Positions 20,236 through 31,114 are shown, counted from the stretch's first letter. The stretch is 64,000 nucleotides of DNA from an uncultured bacterium (GCA_947073545.1 CAMTMP010000001.1:62001-126000), one strand, 5' to 3'. Notes: generated by a model not told the origin, from the sequence alone. Program-made: numbers and translations.

Positions 20236-22314
20236 TTACTTTTTAAACAGCGAGGAAAGCCATTTCCGGATCGGATGGGCTTCCTTGGAAATCACAACCG
20301 TCTCCTCTGTCAGACCATCATCTGTATCGACGTTTTCTTCTCCGGTTCCATCGGTGTTTCCCGTGCCAGTGCCGCCTGTACTGCCACCGCCTCCAGTGTT
20401 GTCACCTGTGCCATCGCCCGGATTTCCGCTTCCTCCGGTATTACCTCCTGTACCGTCGCCCGGATTTCCGCTTCCTCCGGTATTACCTCCTGTGCCGTCG
20501 TCCGGATTTCCGCTTCCTCCGGTGTTATCTCCTGTGCCGTCATCCGGATTCACGGTTCCGCCGGTGTTATCTCCTGTGCCGTCATCTGGGTTCTTGTTAT
20601 CTTCGTCTTCACCTGGCTCCGGTTCCTTGCTCTTTTCCAGCGTAAAGCTGTAATCCGCGCTCTCAGCGGCTATCTCGATCTTCTCCGTTATCGTCTCATA
20701 GCCTTCCGCCGAAATGACCACCTCATATTCGTCGTAATCAAGCTCTACCGGTTCACTGATATCTACTTCCTTTCCGTCTATGCTGACTTTGGCTTCCGCG
20801 GGAGAAACCGAAAAATTCACCTTCCCGGCAGGCTTAGGCGGCGTTCCCAGCGATCCGCTGCCGGAATTATCATCGTCGTCATCGTCTTTATTATTATTGC
20901 TGCCGCTGCTTATTTTTTCCAGCTCGGAGAAGGAATATGTCTCATCCTGTTTGGTGTTTTCAAGATAAATCGTATAAGTCTTTGTCTTATAGCCGCTCTT
21001 TTTCAGGGTGATTTCATGTCTGCCCGTGGTCTTTGTAAACCTGACAGGCGCAATGCCCACATAATTTCCGTCCAGATATACCTCAACGCCCTTCGGAGAA
21101 TCAATGTACACTTTATTATTGCTGGAACTTCCCAGCGCATTTTCGCTTACGCTGGAATCAGTATCGCTGCCGGTGCTTGGTTTATTTTCTATGGAAGTCT
21201 CCAAAGTATCCTCCCATGGAACCCGCTCTGCAGTAGTAGAATTGCCGCTGATGGAATCGCTGCCGTCATCCTTACGGCTTTCCTCCAATTTAAAGGAAAT
21301 GGTCGCATACTCTGAACCTACCTGAATATGTCTGGTCAGGGTATCGTAACCGCTCGCTTCCGCCTGCACTTGATGAATCCCGTACTTTAACTCAACAACC
21401 TGACTGATATCCACAGGTTTGCCGTCCACACTGACCTTTGCGCTCTCCGGCTCCACCGTAAAAAGAATTTTCCCGACGGCGTCTTCCGCGATTTCCAAAT
21501 CGCTCACATCGAGCACGACTTCCTTATCCCGCTCTACCGTCACTTCTTTCACACAACCTATATTGTTGTTGGACAACACTACCTGATAACTGCCCTCGGG
21601 TACTGTTAAAAGCATGTCCTCTTTGATCTGGCGGATCACGCTGTTGCCCACCTCAATCCAGCCGCCTAAAAGGGGCTGGTCATTTTTCAGACGCAGATAT
21701 CCGTGTCCTTTATCCACACTTACACTGTAAATCTTATGATCGATGCCGGAGATCGTAACCACGTCCTGCGACACCACTTCGCCCGCCTCCACACGACGGC
21801 CCTCCGACAAAACAACGGCGCCGTCAGGCAGAGAATACATCTGGGAACCGATGCTGGCCGTTCTGTTCGCGCCCGCCAGATCATAGTTATTTATCTTATC
21901 ATAAACCCAGGCTTGCGGAGACCGCTGGATGCTGGCAATCTTTTTCTTTCCTTTTAAGAAAGTGACATCCACCACATCCCCCGCCTTAATCTGGGAAATG
22001 CTCATGGGGCCGTCGTATTTATCCTTCACATAGGTAGTACCGTCATAATAGAGGGTATACTGCTTGCCCGTATCCATATTGATGAGGGACACCGCTTTGT
22101 TATCCGTATCCGTAGACAGGACAACCGCCGTGTCCGCAGAATCATAACTTCCCACAGTGGAAAGCGTAAATCCGGTGTCAATCACATCCGGTTTTCCGTT
22201 TTTATCCTTGGCCTTTCCTATGTTGCTGGCCTCCGAAGTACAGCCTGTCAGGACAAGCGCCGCCAGTGTCAGCACCGTAACAGCCTTGGAAATTCTTCTG
22301 TGCATCCTAATCAT
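20236..22314 (-). CDS. PEGA domain lipoprotein with Gly/Asn/Asp-rich C-terminal repeats
   Basis: Lipobox VLTGCTS; repeated PEGA-like segments (VEVYLDGNYVGIAPVRFTKTTGRHEITLKKSGYKT; AKVSIDGKEVDISEPVELDYDEYEVVISAEGYET). Confidence 0.85.
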   Translation of the reverse strand: MIRMHRRISKAVTVLTLAALVLTGCTSEASNIGKAKDKNGKPDVIDTGFTLSTVGSYDSADTAVVLSTDTDNKAVSLINMDTGKQYTLYYDGTTYVKDKYDGPMSISQIKAGDVVDVTFLKGKKKIASIQRSPQAWVYDKINNYDLAGANRTASIGSQMYSLPDGAVVLSEGRRVEAGEVVSQDVVTISGIDHKIYSVSVDKGHGYLRLKNDQPLLGGWIEVGNSVIRQIKEDMLLTVPEGSYQVVLSNNNIGCVKEVTVERDKEVVLDVSDLEIAEDAVGKILFTVEPESAKVSVDGKPVDISQVVELKYGIHQVQAEASGYDTLTRHIQVGSEYATISFKLEESRKDDGSDSISGNSTTAERVPWEDTLETSIENKPSTGSDTDSSVSENALGSSSNNKVYIDSPKGVEVYLDGNYVGIAPVRFTKTTGRHEITLKKSGYKTKTYTIYLENTKQDETYSFSELEKISSGSNNNKDDDDDDNSGSGSLGTPPKPAGKVNFSVSPAEAKVSIDGKEVDISEPVELDYDEYEVVISAEGYETITEKIEIAAESADYSFTLEKSKEPEPGEDEDNKNPDDGTGDNTGGTVNPDDGTGDNTGGSGNPDDGTGGNTGGSGNPGDGTGGNTGGSGNPGDGTGDNTGGGGSTGGTGTGNTDGTGEENVDTDDGLTEETVVISKEAHPIRKWLSSLFKK
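20383..20592 (-). repeat. five tandem 42-bp (14-aa) repeats within the PEGA protein
   Basis: NPDDGTGDNTGGTV / NPDDGTGDNTGGSG / NPDDGTGGNTGGSG / NPGDGTGGNTGGSG / NPGDGTGDNTGGGG. Confidence 0.9.
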
Positions 22315-22341
22315 TTTCTACTCCATTTCTACGTCGATTTC

Positions 22342-23328
22342 TTACGACACACAGGACGGAAACGCACTCTTTAAAAAGAGCTGTTTTTCTCTCTCCTGTG
22401 CAAACAATTTCTCTGTTTTTTCCATGTTCCGCCCGGGAATCCATGCCTTGCCGCTGTTATAATAGAAGTTCGCGATTTTCCAGAACTTCTCCGGATAGGC
22501 AAAGCGAAAATAAAGCTGTCTGTAATCCCGTTCACTTAAAGGTCTCACTTCATTATACCCCGAAAGAAGCATATCACCAAGCGGCTGCGACCAGTTATTT
22601 TTTTCCAATAGCTTGCGCATAAACAGATACAGATCCCGAACGGGATAATCCCTGATGCACTTCTCAAAATTGACGAGTACACTACCCCTTTCGGTCTGTA
22701 TGATATTGTGATACTGGTAATCGCCGTGGCACACAACGGAGGCGGTATAAGAATCCTCCTCATAGGCATAATAACTCAAATCCCCTGTAATTTGCAAGGC
22801 AATATCCATAAAATAGTCATAATGTTTCATCAAATAGATCTCAAAATCGGTTTTCTGGCTCTTTTCCCGCAAAAATTTCCGCACCTTTTTCAACTCGCGG
22901 TTATGCTTTTCATACTCATTTTCCACATGAAAGACGGGCTGTTCCTCCAGAATTTCACAACCGGAAAGATCACAGACGCCGTGCAGGCGCGCCAGCGTAT
23001 CCACCGCATGACGGCATTCCTGCGGATTCCTGTGATCGCACTCCCTGCCCTCACAGTAAGTCTTTACAATATAGGCCGTCCTGTCCTGATCGCGGACAAT
23101 CAGCTCGTCTTCTTTTGTCCGCAGGATCGTCTCCGCCCGCACTACGCCGCTTTCCCGGATATGATTCAGCAAATAATCCTGAAAGCCGACCTTCTCCGCC
23201 GGACCGCTATATTCCTTCATAATGAGCAGACCCCGATCCGAATCGCAGAGAATCGCTCCACGGCCTTTCCATGTACGGCGCACCTCTATCTCATAATTCT
23301 CTAATAAACTGACAGCTCTGTCGTTCAC
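22342..23328 (-). CDS. CotS-family spore coat protein / APH-like kinase fold
   Basis: VVCHGDYQYHNIIQTERGSVLVNFEKCIRDYPVRDLYLFMRKLLEKNNW typical of CotS-like proteins. Confidence 0.75.
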   Translation of the reverse strand: MNDRAVSLLENYEIEVRRTWKGRGAILCDSDRGLLIMKEYSGPAEKVGFQDYLLNHIRESGVVRAETILRTKEDELIVRDQDRTAYIVKTYCEGRECDHRNPQECRHAVDTLARLHGVCDLSGCEILEEQPVFHVENEYEKHNRELKKVRKFLREKSQKTDFEIYLMKHYDYFMDIALQITGDLSYYAYEEDSYTASVVCHGDYQYHNIIQTERGSVLVNFEKCIRDYPVRDLYLFMRKLLEKNNWSQPLGDMLLSGYNEVRPLSERDYRQLYFRFAYPEKFWKIANFYYNSGKAWIPGRNMEKTEKLFAQEREKQLFLKSAFPSCVS

Positions 23329-23387
23329 AAAAAATACCCCCCGCCTGACTCTGACTGTTACATCTTATGAACGGCAGGGGATTTTCA

Positions 23388-24713
23388 TTACACTTCTTTA
23401 TACAGTTTTAAAAGATTCTCTCTCGTATTGAGAGACGGATCGTCAAGCACCCTTTCTAAAAGCGCGGACAGCGTCTCCCCGATCTGCCTTCCGGGCGGCA
23501 TCCCCTCGGCAATCAGGTCATTTCCGGAAATGGCCAGATCTTTGAGCGTAACCGCATCCTTTCGGGCCGTAATTTCCCTGTACAGCGCTTCTATGTAGGC
23601 TATTTTTTCCAGCTTTTCCTTTCGCATGTAATCGCTCTGGGCCGCGATATCGGCGCGCCGAACAATGAAAATCATAGCGAAAATATCTTCCCCCATGCGG
23701 TTGACGGCCCGTCTGACGCCAGCCTCTGTAGCCACAATATCGTAATCGTGGTATAATACCAGCTTTGTCACCTTGTCAATCGTATCGTTGTCAAACTTTA
23801 AACGCCGCATAACCTTTCTGGTAATTTTTTCTCCCTCGAAGGGATGCCTTTTATTATGGGTTGTCCCGTCCGGGTCAACAGTCAGAGTCTGCGGCTTTCC
23901 GATATCATGAAACAGCATGCCAAGCCGCAGCACTTTTTCCGGCTCCACGCCGAGCATGGAGTGCAGAATATGTTCCCCCACATTGTAGCAGTGATGCTTA
24001 TGTCTCTGCGGGGTTTTCATGCAGAGGTCAAATTCCGGCAAAATCTGTGCTGTAATACCAAGCTCGTAAGCGGTCCGCAGATAATCGGGATGGGGAGAAG
24101 TCACCAATTTCACAAGCTCCACCTGAATCCGTTCCGCGCTGATTTTCTGTAAATTCGGTGCAAGTGCCTTGATCGCCTCACCGGTAGATTCCTCAATCTG
24201 ATATCCGAGCTTTGCGGAAAACCGCACCGCCCTAAGCATACGCAGGGCGTCCTCCTCAAACCGCTCCTTCGCTTCCCCCACACAGCGGATCACCTGCTTT
24301 TCTATGTCCGCCAGTCCGCCGTATAGATCCGCCAGTCCGCTCCTGTCATTGTAAGCCATGGCGTTTATGGTAAAATCACGCCGCCGCAGATCTTCTTTTA
24401 AACTGGCGGTAAAAGTCACTTCCGTGGGATGCCTGCCATCCTCATAGGCGCCGTCGATACGGTAAGTGGTCACCTCAAAGCCTTCTCCTCCCAAAAGAAC
24501 CGTTACGGTCCCGTGCTTAATCCCCGTGTCAACGGTTCTTGTAAAAAGATGTTTTATTTCCTCCGGCTTTGCTGAAGTGGTAATATCCCAATCGTCCGGC
24601 ATCCTGCCGAGTACGCAGTCCCGAATACAACCGCCCACCGCGTACGCCTCATACCCCGCCTCTTCCAGCGTATTTATGATGTTATGCACTTTGGCAGGCA
24701 ATTGTATCCGCAT
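23388..24713 (-). CDS. cca: CCA tRNA nucleotidyltransferase
   Basis: YAVGGCIRDCVLGRMPDDWDITTSA, RRDFTINAMAYN, HD domain LGMLFHDIGKP. Confidence 0.92.
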   Translation of the reverse strand: MRIQLPAKVHNIINTLEEAGYEAYAVGGCIRDCVLGRMPDDWDITTSAKPEEIKHLFTRTVDTGIKHGTVTVLLGGEGFEVTTYRIDGAYEDGRHPTEVTFTASLKEDLRRRDFTINAMAYNDRSGLADLYGGLADIEKQVIRCVGEAKERFEEDALRMLRAVRFSAKLGYQIEESTGEAIKALAPNLQKISAERIQVELVKLVTSPHPDYLRTAYELGITAQILPEFDLCMKTPQRHKHHCYNVGEHILHSMLGVEPEKVLRLGMLFHDIGKPQTLTVDPDGTTHNKRHPFEGEKITRKVMRRLKFDNDTIDKVTKLVLYHDYDIVATEAGVRRAVNRMGEDIFAMIFIVRRADIAAQSDYMRKEKLEKIAYIEALYREITARKDAVTLKDLAISGNDLIAEGMPPGRQIGETLSALLERVLDDPSLNTRENLLKLYKEV

Positions 24714-24749
24714 AAGAAACTCCTTACTTACTTTTTCAAGGGCCTTGGT

Positions 24750-24986
24750 TTATCCGATACCCGGCCCTTTAAAAATCTGATTTACATCTTCGAGATGGAG
24801 ATCCGGTTCCTCGTCCTTAGCGAGCGAACTCACCAGATTGTCCATCTCTTTTTTCGACATGACGCTCCGGCTTCTCTCCACAAACTCCTTCTTCTCATCA
24901 TCGCTCATATCCGCAAAGCGGTCCATAGCCGCGCGGTTGGTCGCAAATGCTAACCCTAGCCCGACAGGCAACGTATTATAATCCAT
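24750..24986 (-). CDS. small conserved-looking hypothetical protein
   Basis: Intact short ORF MDYNTLPVGLGLAFATNRAAMDRFADMSDDEKKEFVERSRSVMSKKEMDNLVSSL. Confidence 0.65.
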   Translation of the reverse strand: MDYNTLPVGLGLAFATNRAAMDRFADMSDDEKKEFVERSRSVMSKKEMDNLVSSLAKDEEPDLHLEDVNQIFKGPGIG

Positions 24987-25126
24987 TTCTTCCACCCTTT
25001 CTACCTTTTGATCCAAACCATTTCGCCGAAATACCCTGTACCGGGCAATCTTTTCCGAACGAATCGTTCTACAACCAGCATGTACAGCAGAGTAGAGAAA
25101 TATGCAAATGATAAGCGGTTTTCACG

Positions 25127-27364
25127 TCAGTTAAGCGTCGCGATGCCCCGCAGTCTGATATCTTGGCAGGATGCACCTACCAAAATTTCATAGTCGCCCG
25201 CATCCGCAATAAATTTGTGTAACTGGACGTCGAAATGCATAAACGTTTCCTGCTTCAAAGTCAAAGAAACCTTTTTCAAACGCCCCGCTTCCAATTCTAC
25301 CTTGGCAAAGGCTTTCAATTCCTTATCCGGCCTGTCCACCTGTGCCGCAATGGGTGCAATATAGATCTGTACGATTTCCGCACCTGCCCGCTTTCCGACA
25401 TTTTTGACCGAAAAAGTCAACTTAACATCCTTCCCTTTCTCCGCCTTCAGCGTAAGTCCGCCGTACTCAAAATTCGTGTAGGAAAGCCCGTGTCCGAAGC
25501 AAAAAGCCGGTGTCAGATGCTGCCTGTCATAATGGCGGTAGCCACAGTATAAACCTTCCTCCAGTGTAATTTTATCCCATGCGCCTGACTGCCCGTTCTT
25601 TGCCGTCGCACAGTCTTCGTATTTTTGCGGGAAAGTTTCCGCCAATTTTCCGGACGGATTTACCTCGCCGAAAATAATGTTTGCAAACGCGTTTCCCGTC
25701 TCCATCCCCGCATAATAGCTCCACAAAATTGCCTGCGCTTTATCCCGCCAAGGCATTTCCACAGGGGAACCGCCCACAAAAGTGATAATGGTATCTTTCC
25801 TGACTTTTAAAAGTTCCTCAATCAAAAGATCCTGTTCGTAAGGCAGCTTCATGTCCGATCTGTCAAATCCCTCGCTGTCATAATCGTGATTCAAACCGCC
25901 CACGAAAATCACCGCATCGGCATCCTTAGCCAAAGCGATCGCCTGTTTAAACAGTTCCGGATTCTTTTCGTGAATCTCCGCCTTATCCCGCTCGATCTGC
26001 GTTAGCCTTTCCTGCTCGCCCTTGATATGTTCCTCGTTTTCACCCAATTCATTTCTGACCATCTGTCCCACCGTGTTGTTTTTCAGCTCATCCAGACTTG
26101 CCGCCTGCCAGTTCGTCTCAAACGTCTTCGGTTTTACCGGTACATAGTAGCCCGGCGCATACGCCACCTTTATGTTTCCTCCCAGATACATTTTCAGACC
26201 CGCCAGCGGGGAAATTTCGTAGAGAGCTTTGATCTCCGCACTGCCGCCGCCATCGGAATGCACTTTGGCCGCATTCACGCCAATCACCGCAAGTTTTTTA
26301 ATCTTTTTCGCATCCAAAGGCAGCGCATGATTCTCATTTTTCAGCAAAACCATGGACTCTTCCGCCGTGCGCCGGATCGCCTCACGGTGTTCCGGCAAAT
26401 TGTACGCGCCCTTCTCTCTCGTATCCTTCTTAGCGCCAATCATCTTCAAACGATACATCATGCGCAACAGATTTCTTACTTTGGCATCCACCGCGTCCTC
26501 GGATATCTCACCCTTTTTTATGGATTCCTTTAAAGGATTAGCCAGCTTGTACTCGTCAAAATCCGAGAATATCGACATTTCCAGATCCATGGAACACGCT
26601 GCAGCCTCTTTCGTGCTGTGCACGGCGCCCCAATCGCTGATCACTGTACCGTCAAATCCCCACTCCTCCCGCAAAATCCGATCTAAAAGGGTTTTGCTCT
26701 CACAGCAGTAGGCGCCGTTTATCTTATTGTAAGCGCCCATAACAGAGTAAGCGCAGCCCTCCTGCACCGCAGCCTTGAACGCAGGCAGATAAAGCTCGTA
26801 AAGCGTCCGCTCGTCGATCGTCTCATCCACAAACAGACGGCCCGTCTCCTGTACATTGGCTGCGAAATGTTTCACACATGCCGCCACGTCATTTTTCTGC
26901 ACACTCTGTATAAAAGGCACAACAAGCGCTGCCGTCAGCGCCGGGTCTTCGCTCATGTATTCAAAGTTCCGGCCGCAGAGTGGATCTCTCTTGATATTGA
27001 TGCCCGGCGCCAAAATCACATCCTTGCCACGCCCCCTGGCCTCCGCGCCGAGTACATGTCCCATTTTCCGGGCAAGATCCGTATTCCATGAAGAGGCCAG
27101 CGCGCTGTTGCTTGGAAGATAGGAAACCATATCATCCTGATTGCCCGCGGGAATCCATCTGTCGTCCATAAATTCCGCACGCACACCCATAGGCCCGTCC
27201 GAAGTTTCAATTGCCGGAATCCCCAGCCTCTCTACCGCACCGGAACGGAAAAGAGAAGCGCCGTGGATCATGGTGATTTTTTCATCCAGAGTAAGTTTCT
27301 TCACCAGATTATCGATCTCTTTCTCCCTCTTTTTTTCATTCTTCTTTTCGCTCTTTTTCAACAT
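25127..27364 (-). CDS. glycoside hydrolase family 3 beta-glucosidase-like protein
   Basis: GSAEIKALYEISPLAGLK, GTVISDWGAVHS (nucleophile region), C-terminal fibronectin III-like domain. Confidence 0.92.
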   Translation of the reverse strand: MLKKSEKKNEKKREKEIDNLVKKLTLDEKITMIHGASLFRSGAVERLGIPAIETSDGPMGVRAEFMDDRWIPAGNQDDMVSYLPSNSALASSWNTDLARKMGHVLGAEARGRGKDVILAPGINIKRDPLCGRNFEYMSEDPALTAALVVPFIQSVQKNDVAACVKHFAANVQETGRLFVDETIDERTLYELYLPAFKAAVQEGCAYSVMGAYNKINGAYCCESKTLLDRILREEWGFDGTVISDWGAVHSTKEAAACSMDLEMSIFSDFDEYKLANPLKESIKKGEISEDAVDAKVRNLLRMMYRLKMIGAKKDTREKGAYNLPEHREAIRRTAEESMVLLKNENHALPLDAKKIKKLAVIGVNAAKVHSDGGGSAEIKALYEISPLAGLKMYLGGNIKVAYAPGYYVPVKPKTFETNWQAASLDELKNNTVGQMVRNELGENEEHIKGEQERLTQIERDKAEIHEKNPELFKQAIALAKDADAVIFVGGLNHDYDSEGFDRSDMKLPYEQDLLIEELLKVRKDTIITFVGGSPVEMPWRDKAQAILWSYYAGMETGNAFANIIFGEVNPSGKLAETFPQKYEDCATAKNGQSGAWDKITLEEGLYCGYRHYDRQHLTPAFCFGHGLSYTNFEYGGLTLKAEKGKDVKLTFSVKNVGKRAGAEIVQIYIAPIAAQVDRPDKELKAFAKVELEAGRLKKVSLTLKQETFMHFDVQLHKFIADAGDYEILVGASCQDIRLRGIATLN

Positions 27365-27531
27365 ACCGTGGTATCCTCCTGTCTGTTTGCGCTAAAACAT
27401 CTACAAAAGCGGCGGCACATCCATATGGACATACCGCCTGTCTGCTCAACTTCCATATTAAGGTAAGTATAACGGGAAATTCCCCGAGTTACAATTCCCT
27501 TTTTGTACTTTATAACGCATTTCGGAACAAG

Positions 27532-28329
27532 TCATAAAATTCTATCTATCAGCCCATGCTCGACACAATAATGGTAAACTCCGTCTTCTGCCGCGTGACC
27601 GCATATATCATCCGCCACCGCTTTTAACTCCTCTGACCCGTTTGCCATCGCAACACCGGTTCCCACTGTCTGCAGCATATCTATATCGTTGTTGCCATCC
27701 CCGAAAGCCAGCGCCTCCTCCTTTTTCAGGTGATAATACGCAAGCACATGTTCAATTCCGACACCTTTTCCGCTGTCCGCCGGAATAATATCTACCGCCC
27801 GGTCCCACCAAGCCGCTATTTTCGCGTTTTTCACATCTTGCAGAAATGCCGGATACTCAATCTCAAGCCCTCCTGACATAATTTGGTATATCTCATTATT
27901 CTCTATCATTTCATCAAAATCATCGGATACTTCCACTTCCAGTTTCGCAAGAGAAAAATAATTCACCAAATCCGCATCTCTCCCGTTTGCCGCCAGTTTT
28001 TCCGGCGTAGCAGCAGACACGGGTCTGTTGATCGAAGCAGCATTTTTTACAATCCGCTTTGCGTCCTCCGTCGAGAGAGGATTTTTATAGATCACCTGCT
28101 GCCTGTTATAACAATACGAGCCGTTAAAAGTGAGATACACATCCGGCTCCCACCCCTCAAAACGAGGTACAGTCATCGGCGACCTTCCCGTAGACAGGCA
28201 GAGAATAAAATTTCGCTCCTTCAACCGGATCAGTGTCTTACGTGTTCTCTCCGATATCTTTCTGCTGTGAATATCGATCAGTGTACCGTCGATATCGAAA
28301 AAGATAATTTTAATCTTGTCCGGATTCAT
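27532..28329 (-). CDS. Cof-type HAD hydrolase
   Basis: IIFFDIDGTLIDIHSRKIS, AFGDGNNDIDMLQTVGTGVAMANG. Confidence 0.9.
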   Translation of the reverse strand: MNPDKIKIIFFDIDGTLIDIHSRKISERTRKTLIRLKERNFILCLSTGRSPMTVPRFEGWEPDVYLTFNGSYCYNRQQVIYKNPLSTEDAKRIVKNAASINRPVSAATPEKLAANGRDADLVNYFSLAKLEVEVSDDFDEMIENNEIYQIMSGGLEIEYPAFLQDVKNAKIAAWWDRAVDIIPADSGKGVGIEHVLAYYHLKKEEALAFGDGNNDIDMLQTVGTGVAMANGSEELKAVADDICGHAAEDGVYHYCVEHGLIDRIL

Positions 28330-28915
28330 ACCTAACTTCCTCCTCCAATGTACGGATAACTCTGCAAGGATTTCCCACCGCCACACAATTTGCGGGAATA
28401 GAATGATTCACAATACTTCCGGCCCCGATCACACTGTTCTCCCCGATCGTCACGCCCGGCAGAATGATACTGCCGCCGCCAATCCAGACGTTATCTTTGA
28501 TTTCTATTGGTCGTGCGTACGTTCTGAAAAATGTCGTCCCTTTTTCTTTCCGGTCCGGCACCAGACGCTCCTGCGGCAGAACCGGGTGTGAGCTCGTGTA
28601 AAACTGCACGTTTGACGCGATCAATACCCGATCGCCGATACGGATTTCGGCATTGTCAACAAAGGTACAGTTCATACCGATAATCACATCATTTCCCAGA
28701 AAGATATTGTTCCCGTGATCACAGTGAAACGGCGTGTCAATTTCCACATTATCACCTATACCGCCCAGCAGTTCCCGTAAAATAGCATCTCTCTTTTCCG
28801 TATCTTCATAATCCGAAAGATAATATTCCCGTGTCAGTTGTCTTGTACGGGCAATCAGCTTTAATATGTCGCTCCCTGCGGTTTCCAAAAAATCACTGTC
28901 TTTATACTCTGCCAT
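28310..28915 (-). CDS. sugar O-acetyltransferase (maltose/galactoside acetyltransferase family)
   Basis: Left-handed beta-helix repeats; VWIGGGSIILPGVTIGENSVIGAGSIV. Confidence 0.9.
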   Translation of the reverse strand: MAEYKDSDFLETAGSDILKLIARTRQLTREYYLSDYEDTEKRDAILRELLGGIGDNVEIDTPFHCDHGNNIFLGNDVIIGMNCTFVDNAEIRIGDRVLIASNVQFYTSSHPVLPQERLVPDRKEKGTTFFRTYARPIEIKDNVWIGGGSIILPGVTIGENSVIGAGSIVNHSIPANCVAVGNPCRVIRTLEEEVRYESGQD

Positions 28916-29000
28916 ATCGAACCTCCTCCATGAATGCATTTTGCTTTTACGATTATCATTTTAGTGCAGTTCGAATGGCAAAAATATTTAATTTCCGCCT

Positions 29001-29912
29001 CTATATATCACTATCCCGCCATTTTCTCCGGTATTCTAATGGAGTACACCCCGCATATTCCCGGAACACCTTTCCGAAATAACTGCTGCTCCCCAGACCG
29101 CAGGCATGACTGATCTCTGTTATTGGTTCCTCCCTCTTTGACAACATCTGACAAGCTTTCTGCAGCCGGTAGCTTTTGATGTATTCCACAGGAGTCATAT
29201 GCAGATAATCGTGGAACACCCGGAAGCACTCCCGCTCGCTGAGATATGCCGCTGCCGCCAGTTCCCGAATGGAAATTTTTTCCGAATAATGCTCGTGAAT
29301 ATAAACCATCATCAGCTTAATCTTATCATTATTCCTATTCGTCTCCCCTCCCTGATCCAGCATAGGCTGCGCCAGTTCAAACAATAACAGCCATATCTCA
29401 GATAAGGCATTGCGCATTTTCATTTCATATCCAAACCCGTCAATCGACAATTGAAAGGCTTTCAGAATAAGCTCTAAAATATGATCCTGCAGCGCATTTC
29501 CCGGAAAAACAGGGATAATTTCTATCCGTGAAGAGGTCACAACCGGAGCAATATACTGCCTGTCTATCTTGTTTCCCTGTTCTCCGGCAAGCAGAGAAGT
29601 GTCGAAAATATGAAGAACCTGATTGGTCTTTTGCGTCCGCGACATTACTTTTGTCATGTGGAGCACATTTGCGTTTACCATACCGCCGCTGCCGGCAGGA
29701 AACTCTATTTTTCCATGTGGCGTATGATATTCCAGACTGCCGCTCTCCATATAAAACAATTCCACCGCCCTATGCCAGTGCCATGGCACAAAGCGCCCTA
29801 TATATTTGTTAAGCTCGGCTCTGGTAGCAATATAAGGAAAGTCATCCGCAAAATCGGGAAGCAGTTCTTCCTTGCTGCCGGTATGAAATTCAATGTGCTG
29901 CACAGTTTTCAT
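29001..29912 (-). CDS. AraC family transcriptional regulator
   Basis: ISIRELAAAAYLSERECFRVFHDYLHMTPVEYIKSYRLQKACQML double HTH, N-terminal cupin. Confidence 0.9.
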   Translation of the reverse strand: MKTVQHIEFHTGSKEELLPDFADDFPYIATRAELNKYIGRFVPWHWHRAVELFYMESGSLEYHTPHGKIEFPAGSGGMVNANVLHMTKVMSRTQKTNQVLHIFDTSLLAGEQGNKIDRQYIAPVVTSSRIEIIPVFPGNALQDHILELILKAFQLSIDGFGYEMKMRNALSEIWLLLFELAQPMLDQGGETNRNNDKIKLMMVYIHEHYSEKISIRELAAAAYLSERECFRVFHDYLHMTPVEYIKSYRLQKACQMLSKREEPITEISHACGLGSSSYFGKVFREYAGCTPLEYRRKWRDSDI

Positions 29913-29973
29913 AATTTTTTCCTATTCACGCAAATAATTTTAAACCATCTTTCCAGGGCATTGATCTTATCTG

Positions 29974-30831
29974 TTATATCCCCGGAATATACGTTCTGCG
30001 GTACTCACCGGGCGGGCATCCCTGCTGCACGCGAAACACCTTGCTGAAATAGAACACATCCGAAAACCCTGTAAGCTGCGCGATCTCCGCGATTGGTTTA
30101 TCCGTCTCCTTCAACAACTGCTTCGCTTTCCGCAGTCGCAGCGTCCGCTGGTACTCCCGGATTGTCTGTCCCGTTTCTTCCTTAAAAAGCGTACCTGCGT
30201 ACTTATAGGAAAGACCACATATCGTTTCCACTTCCTTTGCCTCAAAACTCTCTATATAGTGCGCCTGAATATATTCCTGCAGCTTTTTGACATAACCGTT
30301 TTCTACAGCATCGCCCGATGCGTATTTTGCGCATTCCAGAAAAATCTGCCACAATCTGATCGAAGCCTGCGGAATGTTCCCGTGAACATGCGCCTCTATC
30401 ATTTTCTCAAAATCCTTCTGTATCTGCCTCATCTGTTCACAATTTGTCATCTTTGGCAACGTAATGTACTTTTCATTATCTTGTGGATTTAAGCAAACCT
30501 TCGTATCATAATACACATCACCGGGAAGCTCACCCATCCGGACATCCGGCTCCTTGCAGTAAAAATGCGCATAATACCAAGCCGATCCCTCCTCAAAAGG
30601 CTTCTCCCCCCAATGGTGAATCCCGCTCTTTAAGAAAAAGAGCCGATGCGGCAAAAGACTATGGTGTACGCCGTCCTCTACGATTTCCATGGAACCCCTG
30701 AGCAGATAGATCGCCACATGAAACGGCGCAGTCCGGTCTGCATGAATCGGTTTCCCAAGCGAAACACTGTAATCGGCTTCACAGATAAAAGGCATGGCGT
30801 TGCATGGAATTTTAAGCGCGTGTCTGTCCAC
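29974..30831 (-). CDS. AraC family transcriptional regulator
   Basis: IREYQRTLRLRKAKQLLKETDKPIAEIAQLTGFSDVFYFSKVFR. Confidence 0.9.
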   Translation of the reverse strand: MDRHALKIPCNAMPFICEADYSVSLGKPIHADRTAPFHVAIYLLRGSMEIVEDGVHHSLLPHRLFFLKSGIHHWGEKPFEEGSAWYYAHFYCKEPDVRMGELPGDVYYDTKVCLNPQDNEKYITLPKMTNCEQMRQIQKDFEKMIEAHVHGNIPQASIRLWQIFLECAKYASGDAVENGYVKKLQEYIQAHYIESFEAKEVETICGLSYKYAGTLFKEETGQTIREYQRTLRLRKAKQLLKETDKPIAEIAQLTGFSDVFYFSKVFRVQQGCPPGEYRRTYIPGI

Positions 30832-31028
30832 CGGTTTTTTCTCCCTAAAAACTCAAATTTGCTGCAATCATAAAAGCGCTGATCTTGCCGCTTATCATAG
30901 AAAAAAGTGATTTTATACAGTCTATCATAACATAAATCATTAAAAATGGGGGAATTTAGAAAAATTATTCGCCAAGAAACATTGACAATACCCTTAAGAA
31001 TGTTGTATTATCATAGTTGTTCACAAAG

Positions 31029-31102
31029 CGAAGCGTGGCTCAGTTTGGTAGAGCGCTGCGTTCGGGACGCAGAGGTCGCAGGTTCAAATCCTGTCGCTTC
31101 GA
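31029..31102 (+). tRNA. tRNA-Pro (anticodon CGG)
   Basis: CGAAGCG acceptor pairs CGCTTCG; anticodon stem CTGCG/CGCAG with loop TTCGGGA; T arm GCAGGTTCAAATCCTGT; no encoded CCA. Confidence 0.93.
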
Positions 31103-31114
31103 CTGAAAAAGGAT

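Noticed and set aside
20383-20592. CRISPR-like array
   Set aside because: Units are contiguous 42-bp in-frame coding repeats without unique spacers
20275-21315. 346-aa plus-strand ORF
   Set aside because: Antisense to the PEGA protein and derived from its repeats
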